A stretch of 64,000 nt of DNA from the NCBI RefSeq assembly GCF_040096205.1, contig NZ_JBBMFD010000005.1, positions 1 through 64,000 of the forward strand, given 5' to 3'. Shown here in pieces: positions 25,665-34,152 of this stretch (position 1 is its first letter; the number at the start of each line of letters is the position of its first letter). The translations under genes and the position numbers were made by a program. A model generated the notes under the pieces. That model made no database searches and was not told the origin of the DNA. It worked only from the letters and a program-made list of their open reading frames with translations. The DNA is from Solibaculum_A intestinale (GTDB lineage: Bacteria > Bacillota > Clostridia > Oscillospirales > Acutalibacteraceae).

Positions 25665-27253
25665 GTCGCCCCTCGCGAGAGGGGCGTGGATTGAAATAGG
25701 GCTGCAGCGAAAGCATTGGCTGCCTCCACCAGGTCGCCCCTCGCGAGAGGGGCGTGGATTGAAATCGGGTCGGAGGCACCGCGCATGTCCGACCTCAAAG
25801 TCGCCCCTCGCGAGAGGGGCGTGGATTGAAATCGTATTCGTATTGGATTCGGATTGGATTGGATTGCGTCGCCCCTCGCGAGAGGGGCGTGGATTGAAAT
25901 CAGATATCAAGCGCGTTTCCGCTTGCGTTTTGTTGTCGCCCCTCGCGAGAGGGGCGTGGATTGAAATCTTTGGAAGATGCAGCGGCGCGGGGCCTCCTCA
26001 CGTCGCCCCTCGCGAGAGGGGCGTGGATTGAAATATTTTTTGTTGTGGTGTAAAGCTCCACAGTAATACGTCGCCCCTCGCGAGAGGGGCGTGGATTGAA
26101 ATTGTTTTCCCGCTGCGCACCAGGTCAATGTAGTCCTGGTCGCCCCTCGCGAGAGGGGCGTGGATTGAAATCAACGGCAAAACCCTGGACGATTACTGCG
26201 ACATCGTCGCCCCTCGCGAGAGGGGCGTGGATTGAAATTCTGATGATAGCGCAACTCTGCAAGGTTTAAAAGTCGCCCCTCGCGAGAGGGGCGTGGATTG
26301 AAATCAGCCAATGGGCGGTAATGTTCGGAATCCGCATGGGTCGCCCCTCGCGAGAGGGGCGTGGATTGAAATTCGTCGACTATTTGCGCTACGAGAAGGA
26401 AAAAGCGCGTCGCCCCTCGCGAGAGGGGCGTGGATTGAAATTGCGATAAGATGCAAGTCAAGATGCAAGTCACGGTGTCGCCCCTCGCGAGAGGGGCGTG
26501 GATTGAAATCACAACGGCTTCGCCGTAATCCTCGCCATAATCAAGTCGCCCCTCGCGAGAGGGGCGTGGATTGAAATAATCACCTTGGAGACGGCGTTAT
26601 ATCAATGGAAAAGTCGCCCCTCGCGAGAGGGGCGTGGATTGAAATCTCTGTGGCGCAGATGGTCGCCGGGAACTGGAGCGTCGCCCCTCGCGAGAGGGGC
26701 GTGGATTGAAATTGCAAACCATCACCACCTTTTGCATACCAAAAGTAGTCGCCCCTCGCGAGAGGGGCGTGGATTGAAATTCAAAAAGGAGGTTAGCGAA
26801 TGGCTGATGAAACAAGTCGCCCCTCGCGAGAGGGGCGTGGATTGAAATCCAAATGGCTAAGGAGACAGGGATTAGTATTGCAGGTCGCCCCTCGCGAGAG
26901 GGGCGTGGATTGAAATGGTTATCTCCCCGAACAAATGTTCGAAGAAAGGGTCGCCCCTCGCGAGAGGGGCGTGGATTGAAATTCTTATGCCCTTATTAAG
27001 GTGGTGATACTTTGGCAGTCGCCCCTCGCGAGAGGGGCGTGGATTGAAATCGCTTGGAGAAGAACTGATACCAGTACTTAACGAGTCGCCCCTCGCGAGA
27101 GGGGCGTGGATTGAAATTCCGATTTCGCGGAATCGGTCCAGAGATCGGTCGGTCGCCCCTCGCGAGAGGGGCGTGGATTGAAATTTGGGTTAGGAGCATT
27201 TCGATCTTCCGGATATGGCGGTCGCCCCTCGCGAGAGGGGCGTGGGTTATAAT
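25665..27253 (+). CRISPR. Type I-C CRISPR array, 24 repeats and 23 spacers
   Basis: Repeat of 33 bases starting GTCGCCCCTC, with hairpin core CGCCCCTCGCGAGAGGGGCG and ending GTGGATTGAAAT. This is the type I-C repeat family. Repeats start at 25665, 25733, 25800, 25868, 25935, 26002, 26070, 26139, 26206, 26272, 26340, 26409, 26477, 26545, 26613, 26680, 26748, 26816, 26884, 26950, 27018, 27085, 27152 and 27221. The first 23 are identical. The last (27221-27253) is degenerate at its 3' end (GTGGGTTATAAT), marking the trailer end. Spacers are 33-36 bases. Confidence 0.99.
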
Positions 27254-27321
27254 TATCATATCTATAGACATGAGTACAATGACAAACGGTACGAATCAAA
27301 AATCAAAGGGGTGAAAGAAAG

Positions 27322-27555
27322 GTGAAAGTCCGGTATGTGGGGAAAAGCTTCGGAGTAGACAGCCTAACCAACGGAAGGGTCTATGAATGCTTAGGGGTGG
27401 AGCTTGGTTTCCTCCGGGTCATCGACGACAGCGGAGAGGATTACCTCTATTCCGCATATAGACCTGCGCCTTTGGACGGCTCTTCTCCCGGCGGCCGTTG
27501 GGAGATTGTCGAGGATGACAGCAAAGGGACTCTTGCAAAAGCAATCCATTTATAA
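27322..27555 (+). CDS. Small conserved hypothetical protein at CRISPR trailer end
   Basis: A 77-residue protein, GTG start at 27322 after AAAGGGGTGAAAGAAAG. It reads MKVRYVGKSFGVDSLTNG...ECLGVELGFLRVIDDSGEDYLYS, a compact beta-rich (SH3-like) pattern that resembles small uncharacterised proteins I recall from gut Firmicutes. No catalytic motif or membrane segment. It is located between the last array repeat and two decayed repeats, so it may have been inserted into the old end of the array. No role in CRISPR function can be claimed. Confidence 0.6.
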   Translation: MKVRYVGKSFGVDSLTNGRVYECLGVELGFLRVIDDSGEDYLYSAYRPAPLDGSSPGGRWEIVEDDSKGTLAKAIHL

Positions 27556-27585
27556 TTGCTCCATGCTTTGCATAAGGGCAATCTC

Positions 27586-27686
27586 GTCGTTCATCTCGCG
27601 AGGGGTGCGGGTTGAAATTTTGGACTTGAGGATGGAAAATGCGGTCGGGCTGTGTTACTCCTCTCATGAGGGGTGTGGATTGAAAT
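27586..27686 (+). CRISPR. Two decayed CRISPR repeats flanking one fossil spacer
   Basis: Two 33-base degenerate copies, 27586-27618 (GTCGTTCATCTCGCGAGGGG, then TGCGGGTTGAAAT) and 27654-27686 (GTTACTCCTCTCATGAGGGG, then TGTGGATTGAAAT). They enclose a 35-base spacer (27619-27653), the same length as live spacers. Mutations fall in the stem, partly compensated. They are in the same orientation and 333 bases beyond the live array. Confidence 0.85.
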
Positions 27687-27746
27687 GTGTGTCCCATGAC
27701 GTATTGCAGCGCTTTTGGGGACATCTTTTATGGAAAACAAAAGGCG

Positions 27747-27783
27747 AAAAAGAGGGCCCGCGTTGAACGCAGTCCCTCTTTTT
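27747..27783. terminator. Bidirectional terminator between CRISPR locus and trkA genes
   Basis: AAAAAGAGGG...CCCTCTTTTT with an inner GCGTT-GA-ACGC stem. It serves the rightward array side and the leftward TrkA operon. Confidence 0.8.
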
Positions 27784-27816
27784 CTGTTTATCAAACTTAT
27801 TATTTGGTTGCTGCCC

Positions 27817-28479
27817 TTATTTCTTCACTGCCGTCAGCGTCTTAACCAGCTGCTTGCGGTCCTTGCTCGTGGATACCGCCACCAGCTCGTCACCCGGCTG
27901 GATGATGGTGTTGCCCCGAGGAATGAAAAACTCGCCCCGGCGCACCACCGAAACGATGATGCATTCTTCCGGCAGAGGAATTTTGCTGATACGCATATTG
28001 CTTACCGCCGCGTTCTCCGGCACCTTGATTTCACAAATGACGCCCTCGCCGTGAATGGAAGCCAACAGACGGATACCCACCGTGTCAACCGTCTGTTCAA
28101 TCAGACTGGTGATCAGGCCTGTGGAGGAAACCGGAATATCTACCCCCAGCTTGCGCATGATTTCCAGGTTCTTTGGATTGTTGGAGCGGGCAATGGTCTT
28201 TTTCGCGCGAAACCGCACCCGTCCCAACTGGCAGGCAATCAGATTGTTTTCATCCTTGCCGGTGACCGCCACCAGCGCATCGCAGTCACTGGCTCCGGCA
28301 GAATCCAGAGATTCGATGGTGGTGCCGTCCCCGCAGACTACTGGGATATCCAGCTCGTTTGCAATCCGGGTGCAGGCCTCTTTATTGGTCTCAATCAGGC
28401 GGATGTCGTGGCCGTTCTCCAGTAGGGATTTGCACAGATAATACCCTACCTTGCCGCCGCCGACGATGATAATTTTCAT
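27817..28479 (-). CDS. TrkA/KtrA-type potassium channel regulatory protein (RCK)
   Basis: A 220-residue cytoplasmic gating protein. The RCK_N Rossmann domain has GGGKVGYYL (NAD-binding glycines), a ribose-binding acid in LIETNKE and GDGTTIESL. The RCK_C domain (about residues 140-220) often binds cyclic di-AMP in Firmicutes. No membrane partner (TrkH/KtrB) is in the window. Second gene of a leftward pair, 28 bases after its paralogue. Confidence 0.88.
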   Translation of the reverse strand: MKIIIVGGGKVGYYLCKSLLENGHDIRLIETNKEACTRIANELDIPVVCGDGTTIESLDSAGASDCDALVAVTGKDENNLIACQLGRVRFRAKKTIARSNNPKNLEIMRKLGVDIPVSSTGLITSLIEQTVDTVGIRLLASIHGEGVICEIKVPENAAVSNMRISKIPLPEECIIVSVVRRGEFFIPRGNTIIQPGDELVAVSTSKDRKQLVKTLTAVKK

Positions 28480-28507
28480 GGATATTTCTCCCTTCTGTTC
28501 CGGCCGG

Positions 28508-29134
28508 TCAGTCGACCACCCGGCAGCAGATCACCTTGTCGCCTTCGTCAATGATGTACTCCGGAGGAAGCTTCGCCGCCAGAATAATTTCACCCGAGTC
28601 CTTCTGTACCCCGAAAATTTCCTCGTTGTCCCGCAGCGGTACGTGTAAAAGTGTCTTTCCGCGGATGGACTTGTCCGGATGCTTGACCGCGAAGCCCACT
28701 GTGCAGTTGTCGAAGGAAAGGGTGCGCGGATCATCCTTGTCGATCATCACCGAGTAAAGCGTGTCCACCGTCAAGCGGGTGGGGCAGATGGTTCGGATGC
28801 CGAAGTGACTGAAAACCGTTTCTCTGGAAGGGTCCACGATGCTGGCCACCACCCGCGGAACCTTGAACACCTCCAGCGCCATCTGGGACACCATAATATT
28901 CACATTGTCGTCGTTGGTGACCGCTACCAGCGCATCGCAGCTTTCGATCCCGGCATTTTGCAGGACTTCCTGGTCCACCGGTATACCGACCACCGTGACC
29001 CCGGAAAAATTAAGTCCCAGCTGTTCGAGCTTCCCCGGGTCCCGGTCCACCACCGCCACATAATGCCCGTACCGGTTGAGTGCTTTTGCCAAACGCACCC
29101 CGATTTTATCGCACCCAACAATCATGACATTCAT
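28508..29134 (-). CDS. TrkA-type potassium uptake regulatory protein, second copy
   Basis: A 208-residue RCK protein: MNVMIVGCDKIGVRLAKAL (nucleotide-binding loop with GCDKIG in place of GxGxxG), VVDRDPGKL, and a C-terminal RCK_C-like half. The start MNVMIV at 29134 follows GGAGAAGCAT; an ATG four codons upstream has a poorer site. The altered glycine loop compared with the neighbour suggests that the two subunits differ in ligand use. Tandem TrkA paralogues may form hetero-octameric rings (inference). Confidence 0.85.
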   Translation of the reverse strand: MNVMIVGCDKIGVRLAKALNRYGHYVAVVDRDPGKLEQLGLNFSGVTVVGIPVDQEVLQNAGIESCDALVAVTNDDNVNIMVSQMALEVFKVPRVVASIVDPSRETVFSHFGIRTICPTRLTVDTLYSVMIDKDDPRTLSFDNCTVGFAVKHPDKSIRGKTLLHVPLRDNEEIFGVQKDSGEIILAAKLPPEYIIDEGDKVICCRVVD

Positions 29135-29281
29135 ATGCTTCTCCATTTCCCGCGCATCTCTCTGCGCGTATCGAATCCTCGTCCGCCGAAGAAAGACGGA
29201 CCTTGCAGACGAAGCGGACTTCTGTTACACCCGGTTGACCAGAGCAGAGTATGTTTGTCATCTTCGCCTGACATAAAAAAC

Positions 29282-29384
29282 GGCAGGACTCCAAAAAATC
29301 CCGCCGCCGATGGACATGCGGGACAAAAGGCGGCCCCGAAACGATGCATCAACGTAAAACGCACCTCAACCTAAGTGAGGTGCG
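29282..29384 (-). terminator. Two stacked terminator-like hairpins upstream of the trkA pair
   Basis: Minus strand: CGCACCTCA-CTTAGGT-TGAGGTGCG-TTTT (29360-29384) and GGCGGGA-N10-TCCTGCC-GTTTTTT (29282-29305). Both lie downstream of the tRNA-Arg terminator and upstream of the trkA start. They could back up termination after tRNA-Arg, or the second may attenuate the trkA transcript. Confidence 0.5.
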
Positions 29385-29460
29385 CGAATACTCTGAGAGC
29401 TTGCGCTGCGAGAAAGATATCACCTTTTCACGCGTGCGCTTCAGAGAAAAGAAAAGGAAA

Positions 29461-29489
29461 GAGTCCGAACGCGAATTGCGTCCAGACTC
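29461..29489 (-). terminator. Intrinsic terminator after tRNA-Arg
   Basis: Same 29-base hairpin as at 6514 with one base changed (GAGTCCG for GAGTCTG), followed on the minus strand by a T-rich run. Confidence 0.85.
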
Positions 29490-29496
29490 TGCCTGG

Positions 29497-29573
29497 TGGC
29501 CCGCCCGGAGGGATTCGAACCCCCGGCCTCCAGAATCGGAATCTGTCACTCTATCCAGCTGAGCTACGGGCGG
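29497..29573 (-). tRNA. tRNA-Arg (CCG)
   Basis: A 77-base tRNA with acceptor CCGCCCG/CGGGCGG, anticodon loop TTCCGAT with CCG, T-arm GGGGGTTCGAATCCCTC and encoded CCA. Confidence 0.95.
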
Positions 29574-29662
29574 ATACTGGTTTGCCCAAATACTATACCA
29601 CAACCCGGCAAATCTGTAAAGAGAGAATTTTATATAATTTCCATTTTATTCATATCAAAAAA

Positions 29663-29830
29663 CTATTGCGGCCTTTTCCTGCTCATAAGCGCGCCGATCC
29701 GGCCGGTTTCCCGGGCGGTGAGGCCGCCCCAGCCTTCCGCCCGCAGGCGGTCGCCAAGCCCCAGGCTTTGGGCAATGCGGATTTTTTCCAGGTCCCGCGG
29801 CGTCGGTTCCTTTTTCTTTTTCTGTGCCAA
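29663..29830 (-). CDS. Small acid-soluble spore protein, alpha/beta type
   Basis: A 55-residue frame with TTG start at 29830, preceded by AAGGAGG at eight bases. It reads MAQKKKKEPTPRDLEKIRIAQSL, then GLGDRLRAEGWGGLTARETGRIGALMSRKRPQ. The EGWGGLTARETGRIG core is the signature of alpha/beta small acid-soluble spore proteins, which coat and protect DNA in spores (family knowledge). The GGLTARETG motif includes the conserved Glu region cleaved by the Gpr protease in the larger proteins. Too short for most ORF cut-offs. Next to bofA, another sporulation gene, on the opposite strand. Confidence 0.85.
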   Translation of the reverse strand: MAQKKKKEPTPRDLEKIRIAQSLGLGDRLRAEGWGGLTARETGRIGALMSRKRPQ

Positions 29831-30005
29831 TGTGACGGCCTCCTTGCTTTCGTTCTGTCCCTAGTCTCTGCGGGAGAAAGAAAGTTATGCATCTTCTACC
29901 AAAACAAAAGGGAAAAAATGGGGAGATCCGTATAAACCCTGTCATGTCCGCCCATCCTACTGGCATATAAATACCACAGGTACTCTACCGAAAGGCGTGA
30001 AAGAC

Positions 30006-30296
30006 ATGAGCGGACTCAAAGAATGGAAAAACCAGCTGTTCCAAAAGAAACCCGACGCACAGGAAGTTTATACCCAGGAGCTGCTCGCGGAGATTCGGGA
30101 GGTATGCCGGCAGATGCAGAGTGCCAACTCCCGGTTTGCAAACGAAAATGACAATGACCTGGTAGACGCGTGCATTTATGAGATGGAAGCGCTCAACGCC
30201 CGTTACCGTTTTCTCATCAAGCGGGCGAGGGAGGTAGGGATTACCTGCACGCCGGTCCAGGCCAGAGAAAACAAGGGGGGAGAACAGGTGGGATAG
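30006..30296 (+). CDS. YaaL-like DUF2508 family protein
   Basis: A 96-residue, charged, helical cytosolic protein. KEWKNQLFQKK, then a central helix AEIREVCRQMQSANSRFANENDNDLVDACIYEMEALNARYRFLIKRAR matching the DUF2508/YaaL family. The family is of unknown function and is regularly found just upstream of bofA, as here. ATG 30006 is preferred to the GTG three codons upstream, which overlaps the binding site. Confidence 0.85.
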   Translation: MSGLKEWKNQLFQKKPDAQEVYTQELLAEIREVCRQMQSANSRFANENDNDLVDACIYEMEALNARYRFLIKRAREVGITCTPVQARENKGGEQVG

Positions 30297-30334
30297 GTGC
30301 TGTAGCCGCGGTTGCGGTTTTAGTAACCGGCGGT

Positions 30335-30553
30335 TTGGTCATCATCGGCTTCATGGTTCGGTCCGGAAAACCCGTGCGCAGTCTTTTGAGCTCAGCGGTG
30401 CAGGGAATTCTGGCCCTGGCGGTGGTAAACCTGACCGGTGCGCTGACCGGGGTGACCCTTTCCGTCAACGCGGCGAGCCTGGGCGTAGCGGCACTGGGCG
30501 GCATTCCAGGGATCATTGGAATGCTGATGATGAACATAGTGATGGCGGGGTAA
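30335..30553 (+). CDS. bofA: BofA family pro-sigma-K processing inhibitor
   Basis: A membrane protein with two hydrophobic segments and the BofA C-terminal pattern NAASLGVAALGGIPGIIGMLMMN. In Bacillus BofA holds the SpoIVFB protease inactive until sigma-K is needed in the mother cell. The TTG at 30335 gives only 72 residues. The frame stays open upstream and homologous hydrophobic sequence continues (GAVAAVAVLVTGG) to an ATA codon at 30293, which overlaps the yaaL stop exactly where an ATG would be expected. The true start is therefore uncertain. Confidence 0.8.
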   Translation: MVIIGFMVRSGKPVRSLLSSAVQGILALAVVNLTGALTGVTLSVNAASLGVAALGGIPGIIGMLMMNIVMAG

Positions 30554-30559
30554 CGTCAA

Positions 30560-30587
30560 GAGGGGCAAAGCAATTGCTTTGCCCCTC
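30560..30587. terminator. Bidirectional terminator between bofA and DUF4364 gene
   Basis: GAGGGGCAAAGC-AATT-GCTTTGCCCCTC between convergent genes. Confidence 0.88.
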
Positions 30588-30595
30588 CATTTTGT

Positions 30596-31174
30596 TTATA
30601 CGCCGATCATCCGCCGGAAAGCCTCCATGTCCCCGGTCTGCAACGCGAGCACGCCCGCATATACCCGGCCCGGGTCTCTCAAAAAGTCCTCCCGGATTAC
30701 CTCAGCCTGAATGCGGTCGGCCACCAGCAGGGAAAGCTGCATCAGCTCCCGTTTGCCGTCGGAAACGTGGCACACAACCGTGAAGCCGTCCGGCGTCTTG
30801 TTGATTTCCACCTGATTTTCCCGTTCCAGCTTGATCCGAGTCATCAGCTTCATTGCCGCGTGCACCGCCTTTTCCCGCACGGAAATGGGCAAATCCGATT
30901 CCAGCGTCTGGGCAATCCGGCTGCCGGTTTCGGTGACGGTGAGCATATCGTCCCCTTGGGTGGGCTGGATATGCCCCCGTTCCAGCAGCTCCCCGATCGC
31001 GTCGGTCACCTCGAAATAGTTCGCCAGTCCGTTTGCCTGGACGACCTGAATGATGCTGTTCCTGGAGAGGGGCACACCCACGCTTTTGAGCAGATAACAG
31101 ACGAGGAGAAGCACCTGGCTGCGGCTGGTCAGGCCTCCGGGAGCCACCCCGTTGATAAATACGTTTTGCTCCAT
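30596..31174 (-). CDS. DUF4364 family protein
   Basis: A 192-residue protein with an N-terminal winged-helix-like half (LLVCYLLKSVGVPLSRNSIIQVVQANGLANYFEVTDAIGELLERG, about residues 20-65) and a beta-rich C-terminal half. This matches the DUF4364 family of Clostridia, predicted DNA-binding but uncharacterised. ATG 31174 is preferred; a TTG two codons upstream is an alternative. Preceded by an intergenic region of more than 1 kb. Confidence 0.8.
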   Translation of the reverse strand: MEQNVFINGVAPGGLTSRSQVLLLVCYLLKSVGVPLSRNSIIQVVQANGLANYFEVTDAIGELLERGHIQPTQGDDMLTVTETGSRIAQTLESDLPISVREKAVHAAMKLMTRIKLERENQVEINKTPDGFTVVCHVSDGKRELMQLSLLVADRIQAEVIREDFLRDPGRVYAGVLALQTGDMEAFRRMIGV

Positions 31175-31245
31175 GGTCAAACCGCCTTTCCATAAATGGG
31201 ATTGCTTCTATTATACAACTTTTTTTCGTCCGGGAAAAGGGCCAG

Positions 31246-31430
31246 ACAAAAAAGCACCCCGTCCTCCCAGAGTGAAGAGGACGGGGTACATAAAGGAGAT
31301 GACTATCAAAGCAAGGAAATGCGAGATCTTGCTTTTGATTAGTATGGTGAGGCAACGCGGCTTGCCGCTTGCAGCCAGAGTGAAAAAACACGACCGGCTA
31401 CCGGGTACGTTTCCCAACTAGAGCACTTAT
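31246..31430 (-). other. Chain of hairpins ending in a terminator, possible small RNA
   Basis: On the minus strand, in order, there are GCGGC-AA-GCCGC, ATCAAAAGCAAG...CTTGCTTTGAT, and finally CCCCGTCCTC-N10-GAGGACGGGG followed by GCTTTTTT. The last is a canonical terminator with no protein gene upstream for 900 bases. A stable non-coding RNA is possible. On the plus strand AAGGAG abuts an ATG and a 40-codon frame ending at 31421, but the spacing is too short for normal initiation. Confidence 0.35.
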
Positions 31431-32265
31431 TTTTACGGGAATCCATGTCAGTTATCTTACCAAAAACATCACGGTTGTAACTCGACTGCCGAATAGAGGT
31501 CAACCGAACCAATGCTCGGACAGTGCCGCCGCAAAGGGCGGCGGTCAGCCCCAGCTCAGAACTTTTCCTGCACAAATGCGTATTCTTTTTCCCACAGCGC
31601 CGGCTTGTGGAAGCTGCTCCATCCGGTCAGCGCCGCAAACAGCATCCATCCCAACCAACAAGGGACAACTCCTGCATATGTGCAACTAGAGATTTTTCTC
31701 CTCTTTTCTTTCTCCTTCTTCCATGGTCATATATACACCGTGTTTCAGCGCCACGGGCGGATTGCAGATTTTGGCATACCCCTATGCCGAAATCAAAAAG
31801 AATCCAAGTAACGAACAAAAACACAGTGAATATAACAAAAGAAAACATAAGCAAAATAAATAGATAACAAATAAAAAATGCAAATGTTATATTTATATTG
31901 CTGAGTTTATATTGTAATTATAGTTTTCTTACCGATTAAAGTTAAGTGGAAAAAACAAGCGAAATACTCGAAAAATTCATACTCTTTTAATTCATAAATC
32001 ATTTTAATCCTTGTTTTCAGAAAATAGTAATCAATATTTCGAATAAAAAAGTAATTTATCGAAGATTTGCTCTGGCCAAGCAAGCAACTAGGTATCCTAT
32101 TTTGACAGAGTGTTTCGAAAACAGGATGGCGTACCCGCCACCGGAGTACAGAAATGAGGAAGAAACGTGTGAACATTTTTTACATATCACATTTGAAGGG
32201 GAAACCCCGAAGAAACTCCCCGTGCTGCGGTGTGCGGCTTTCACCGGCATCTGTCTTTTTATGCG
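31430..32265. other. AT-rich gap without a recognisable gene
   Basis: About 0.8 kb between the DUF4364 gene and the pectinase locus. Base composition drops sharply (31.75-32.1 kb is strongly AT-rich). Reading frames are short and lack binding sites. Nothing in it could be identified. Confidence 0.6.
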
Positions 32266-32269
32266 AAAA

Positions 32270-32301
32270 GTCCCGGCCTGCAAAGGCTTGCAGGCCGGGA
32301 C
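32270..32301 (-). terminator. Terminator of the first PL11 lyase gene
   Basis: GTCCCGGCCTGCAA-N4-TTGCAGGCCGGGAC followed by TTTT on the minus strand. Confidence 0.85.
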
Positions 32302-32334
32302 GCGAGGGAAACTCATTCAGAGGAAGAGAAATGC

Positions 32335-34152
32335 CTATTTGGTAACGCGGACGGAAAGCGGCAGCGTGTCCTCCGCCCACGTAAGGTCCGCACCGGCAAT
32401 CTTTACCGTAAAGTTACGGGCGCCGGGAGTACCAACACTCAAGGTGTAGGTCCAGGTGCGCACACCATTTTCGTCCACATACGTGCACGTGGTAGGCGCA
32501 AGGCCCATGCCGGTTTCGTTGAAGAGGCGGACCTTAGCAACATTGGTGGAAGTCTTGATGGTGGCGGTAATGGGCTCGTTGACCTTGCCGGTCGGATCTA
32601 TCGCCGCCTCGATAAGTTCGATCTCGCCGCCCGGGGTAACCGATGCGTCGCCAATATGGAAGCGGACGGATACGCCCGTGTCAACGCCGTCTGCGTACAC
32701 GCGCAGAGTACGGTCGCCCTTGGTAGCCAGAGAGAAGGTCAGGGTCCAGGTGATGGAACCGTCACCGTTGTCCTTGATATCGCGGACGGTTGCCAGGCCG
32801 TTGCCGTTTTCACCCACCAGGTAAGCCTTCGCTACGGTATCGGGGGTGGTGATGGTAACCTTGATGGTTTCGTTGACCGCATAGATTTCCTTATCGGCCC
32901 AAGCGGTGGTCTCTACGGGAGTGGGGGGTACATCCGGGTCAAATCCGTTGGTGTACGTGACCGGATAGGTGGGCAGTTCCATGTTCAGAACTTTATCCTT
33001 CACATCCTCGCCTAGATAGAAACCGCCGATATGAGGAGGCTGGTTGTAGGAGGTGTTCTGGCTGGCGACGCCGATGCGGTAACCCGAATCGTGCATCAAG
33101 GTGTAAATCATGTAATCGGTGGGGATGGTGGTGGAGTAAATGCGCAGCTCGGTGGAATCGGTGTTGCGGGCTACGATTTCCTCGCGCCAGTCGCCGAAGA
33201 TGTCGGCGGTCAGGTTGGGCGTATTCTTGGTGCCGTTGTTGGTCACCGTGCCTTCCAGAACCGCAACCGTATCCAGGGTATTCTGTTCCCAGTTATACTT
33301 ATAAATGGTCTGTTCGGTGCCGCCGTTGGAAGCACCCGGATTCTTGCCGTCGGGCAGTTCGCTGAGCAGATCGCCGTCCCAATAGGTGGCCCAGTTGCAC
33401 ACCATGCCCTTGGGCTTGGTTTCCACAACCGTCTCGCCGTAAACATTGTACATGGAATCGGTGGGGTCGATGATTTCGCTGGAAGGCTTCTGCGCCCAGA
33501 CTTCAAAACCCGGATTGGGGGTAACGTTGGCGGCGATGCCGCGGCCGATATCCTGGTTGGCGTATTTCTTGCCGAAAATAAACGCGCCGTTGGAGGTGTC
33601 CACCACCGTGAAGTTCATCGGGCTGGCGGAATCCTCGTAGGGCATCATCAGCTGCATGCCCTGGCGGTCCGGGAAGAAGGGACCCATGTGCAGGGCGTCG
33701 CCGTGGCCCAGGTTATAGGACGTGGCTTCCTTGCCGTTCTGGCTCCACAGGCGGGAACCGTCATAGTTGATGGCCAGCGGGCCGGTGGTGATCTCATCGA
33801 AGCCATCGCCGTCCATATCGCCGGCAACTGCGTAATGGGCGCCTTTGCCGGTGTAATCGCTGGCATTGGGAAGCTTGCTGGAGTCAAAGCTCCAGTAATG
33901 CTGCAGCTTGCCTTCGACCACAAAGTACGCGCCCATAGTCACCTTGGTGTAGTAACCGCGCTGCTCCAAGATCGCCGGGCGGGTTTTGGTGGCGTCCTGG
34001 GGATCGGGCGCGTAGAACATGGTGTTGTTGAAGCGGTCGGAGCGGTTGCCCCAATCGTCGCCCCACAAGGAAGCGTCCACGATCTTGTTGGGATAGTCGA
34101 CACAGTCCATCAGCGCACCGGTTTCGCCGTTTACCAGGATGAGGAATTCGCC
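32335..34152 (-). pseudogene. PL11-type rhamnogalacturonan lyase, C-terminal part after in-frame TAG
   Basis: Continues in the same frame after the TAG at 34153-34155: GEFLILVNGETGALMDCVDY...WGDDWGNRSDRFNN, then TADIFGDWREEIVARNTDSTELRIYSTT and YNQPPHIGGFYLGED, the conserved C-terminal half of PL11 lyases. There is no start signal of its own; the first ATG (34110) lacks a binding site. After the catalytic domain come two Ig-like repeats (about the last 190 residues), each with the pattern NE-I-TI-T-VAK--L--E-G-GLA and TWT. The reading frame is otherwise clean over 1.8 kb, which suggests a recent mutation, read-through or a base-calling error. Confidence 0.75.

Noticed and set aside
28480..29300. 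Cyclic-di-AMP (ydaO-type) riboswitch before the trkA pair
   Set aside because: Expected because of the TrkA genes, but the conserved cores are not present in the leader.
31280..31421. 40-codon protein gene on the plus strand at 31301
   Set aside because: AAGGAG directly abuts the ATG, the product resembles nothing and it overlaps a hairpin chain better explained as RNA structure.
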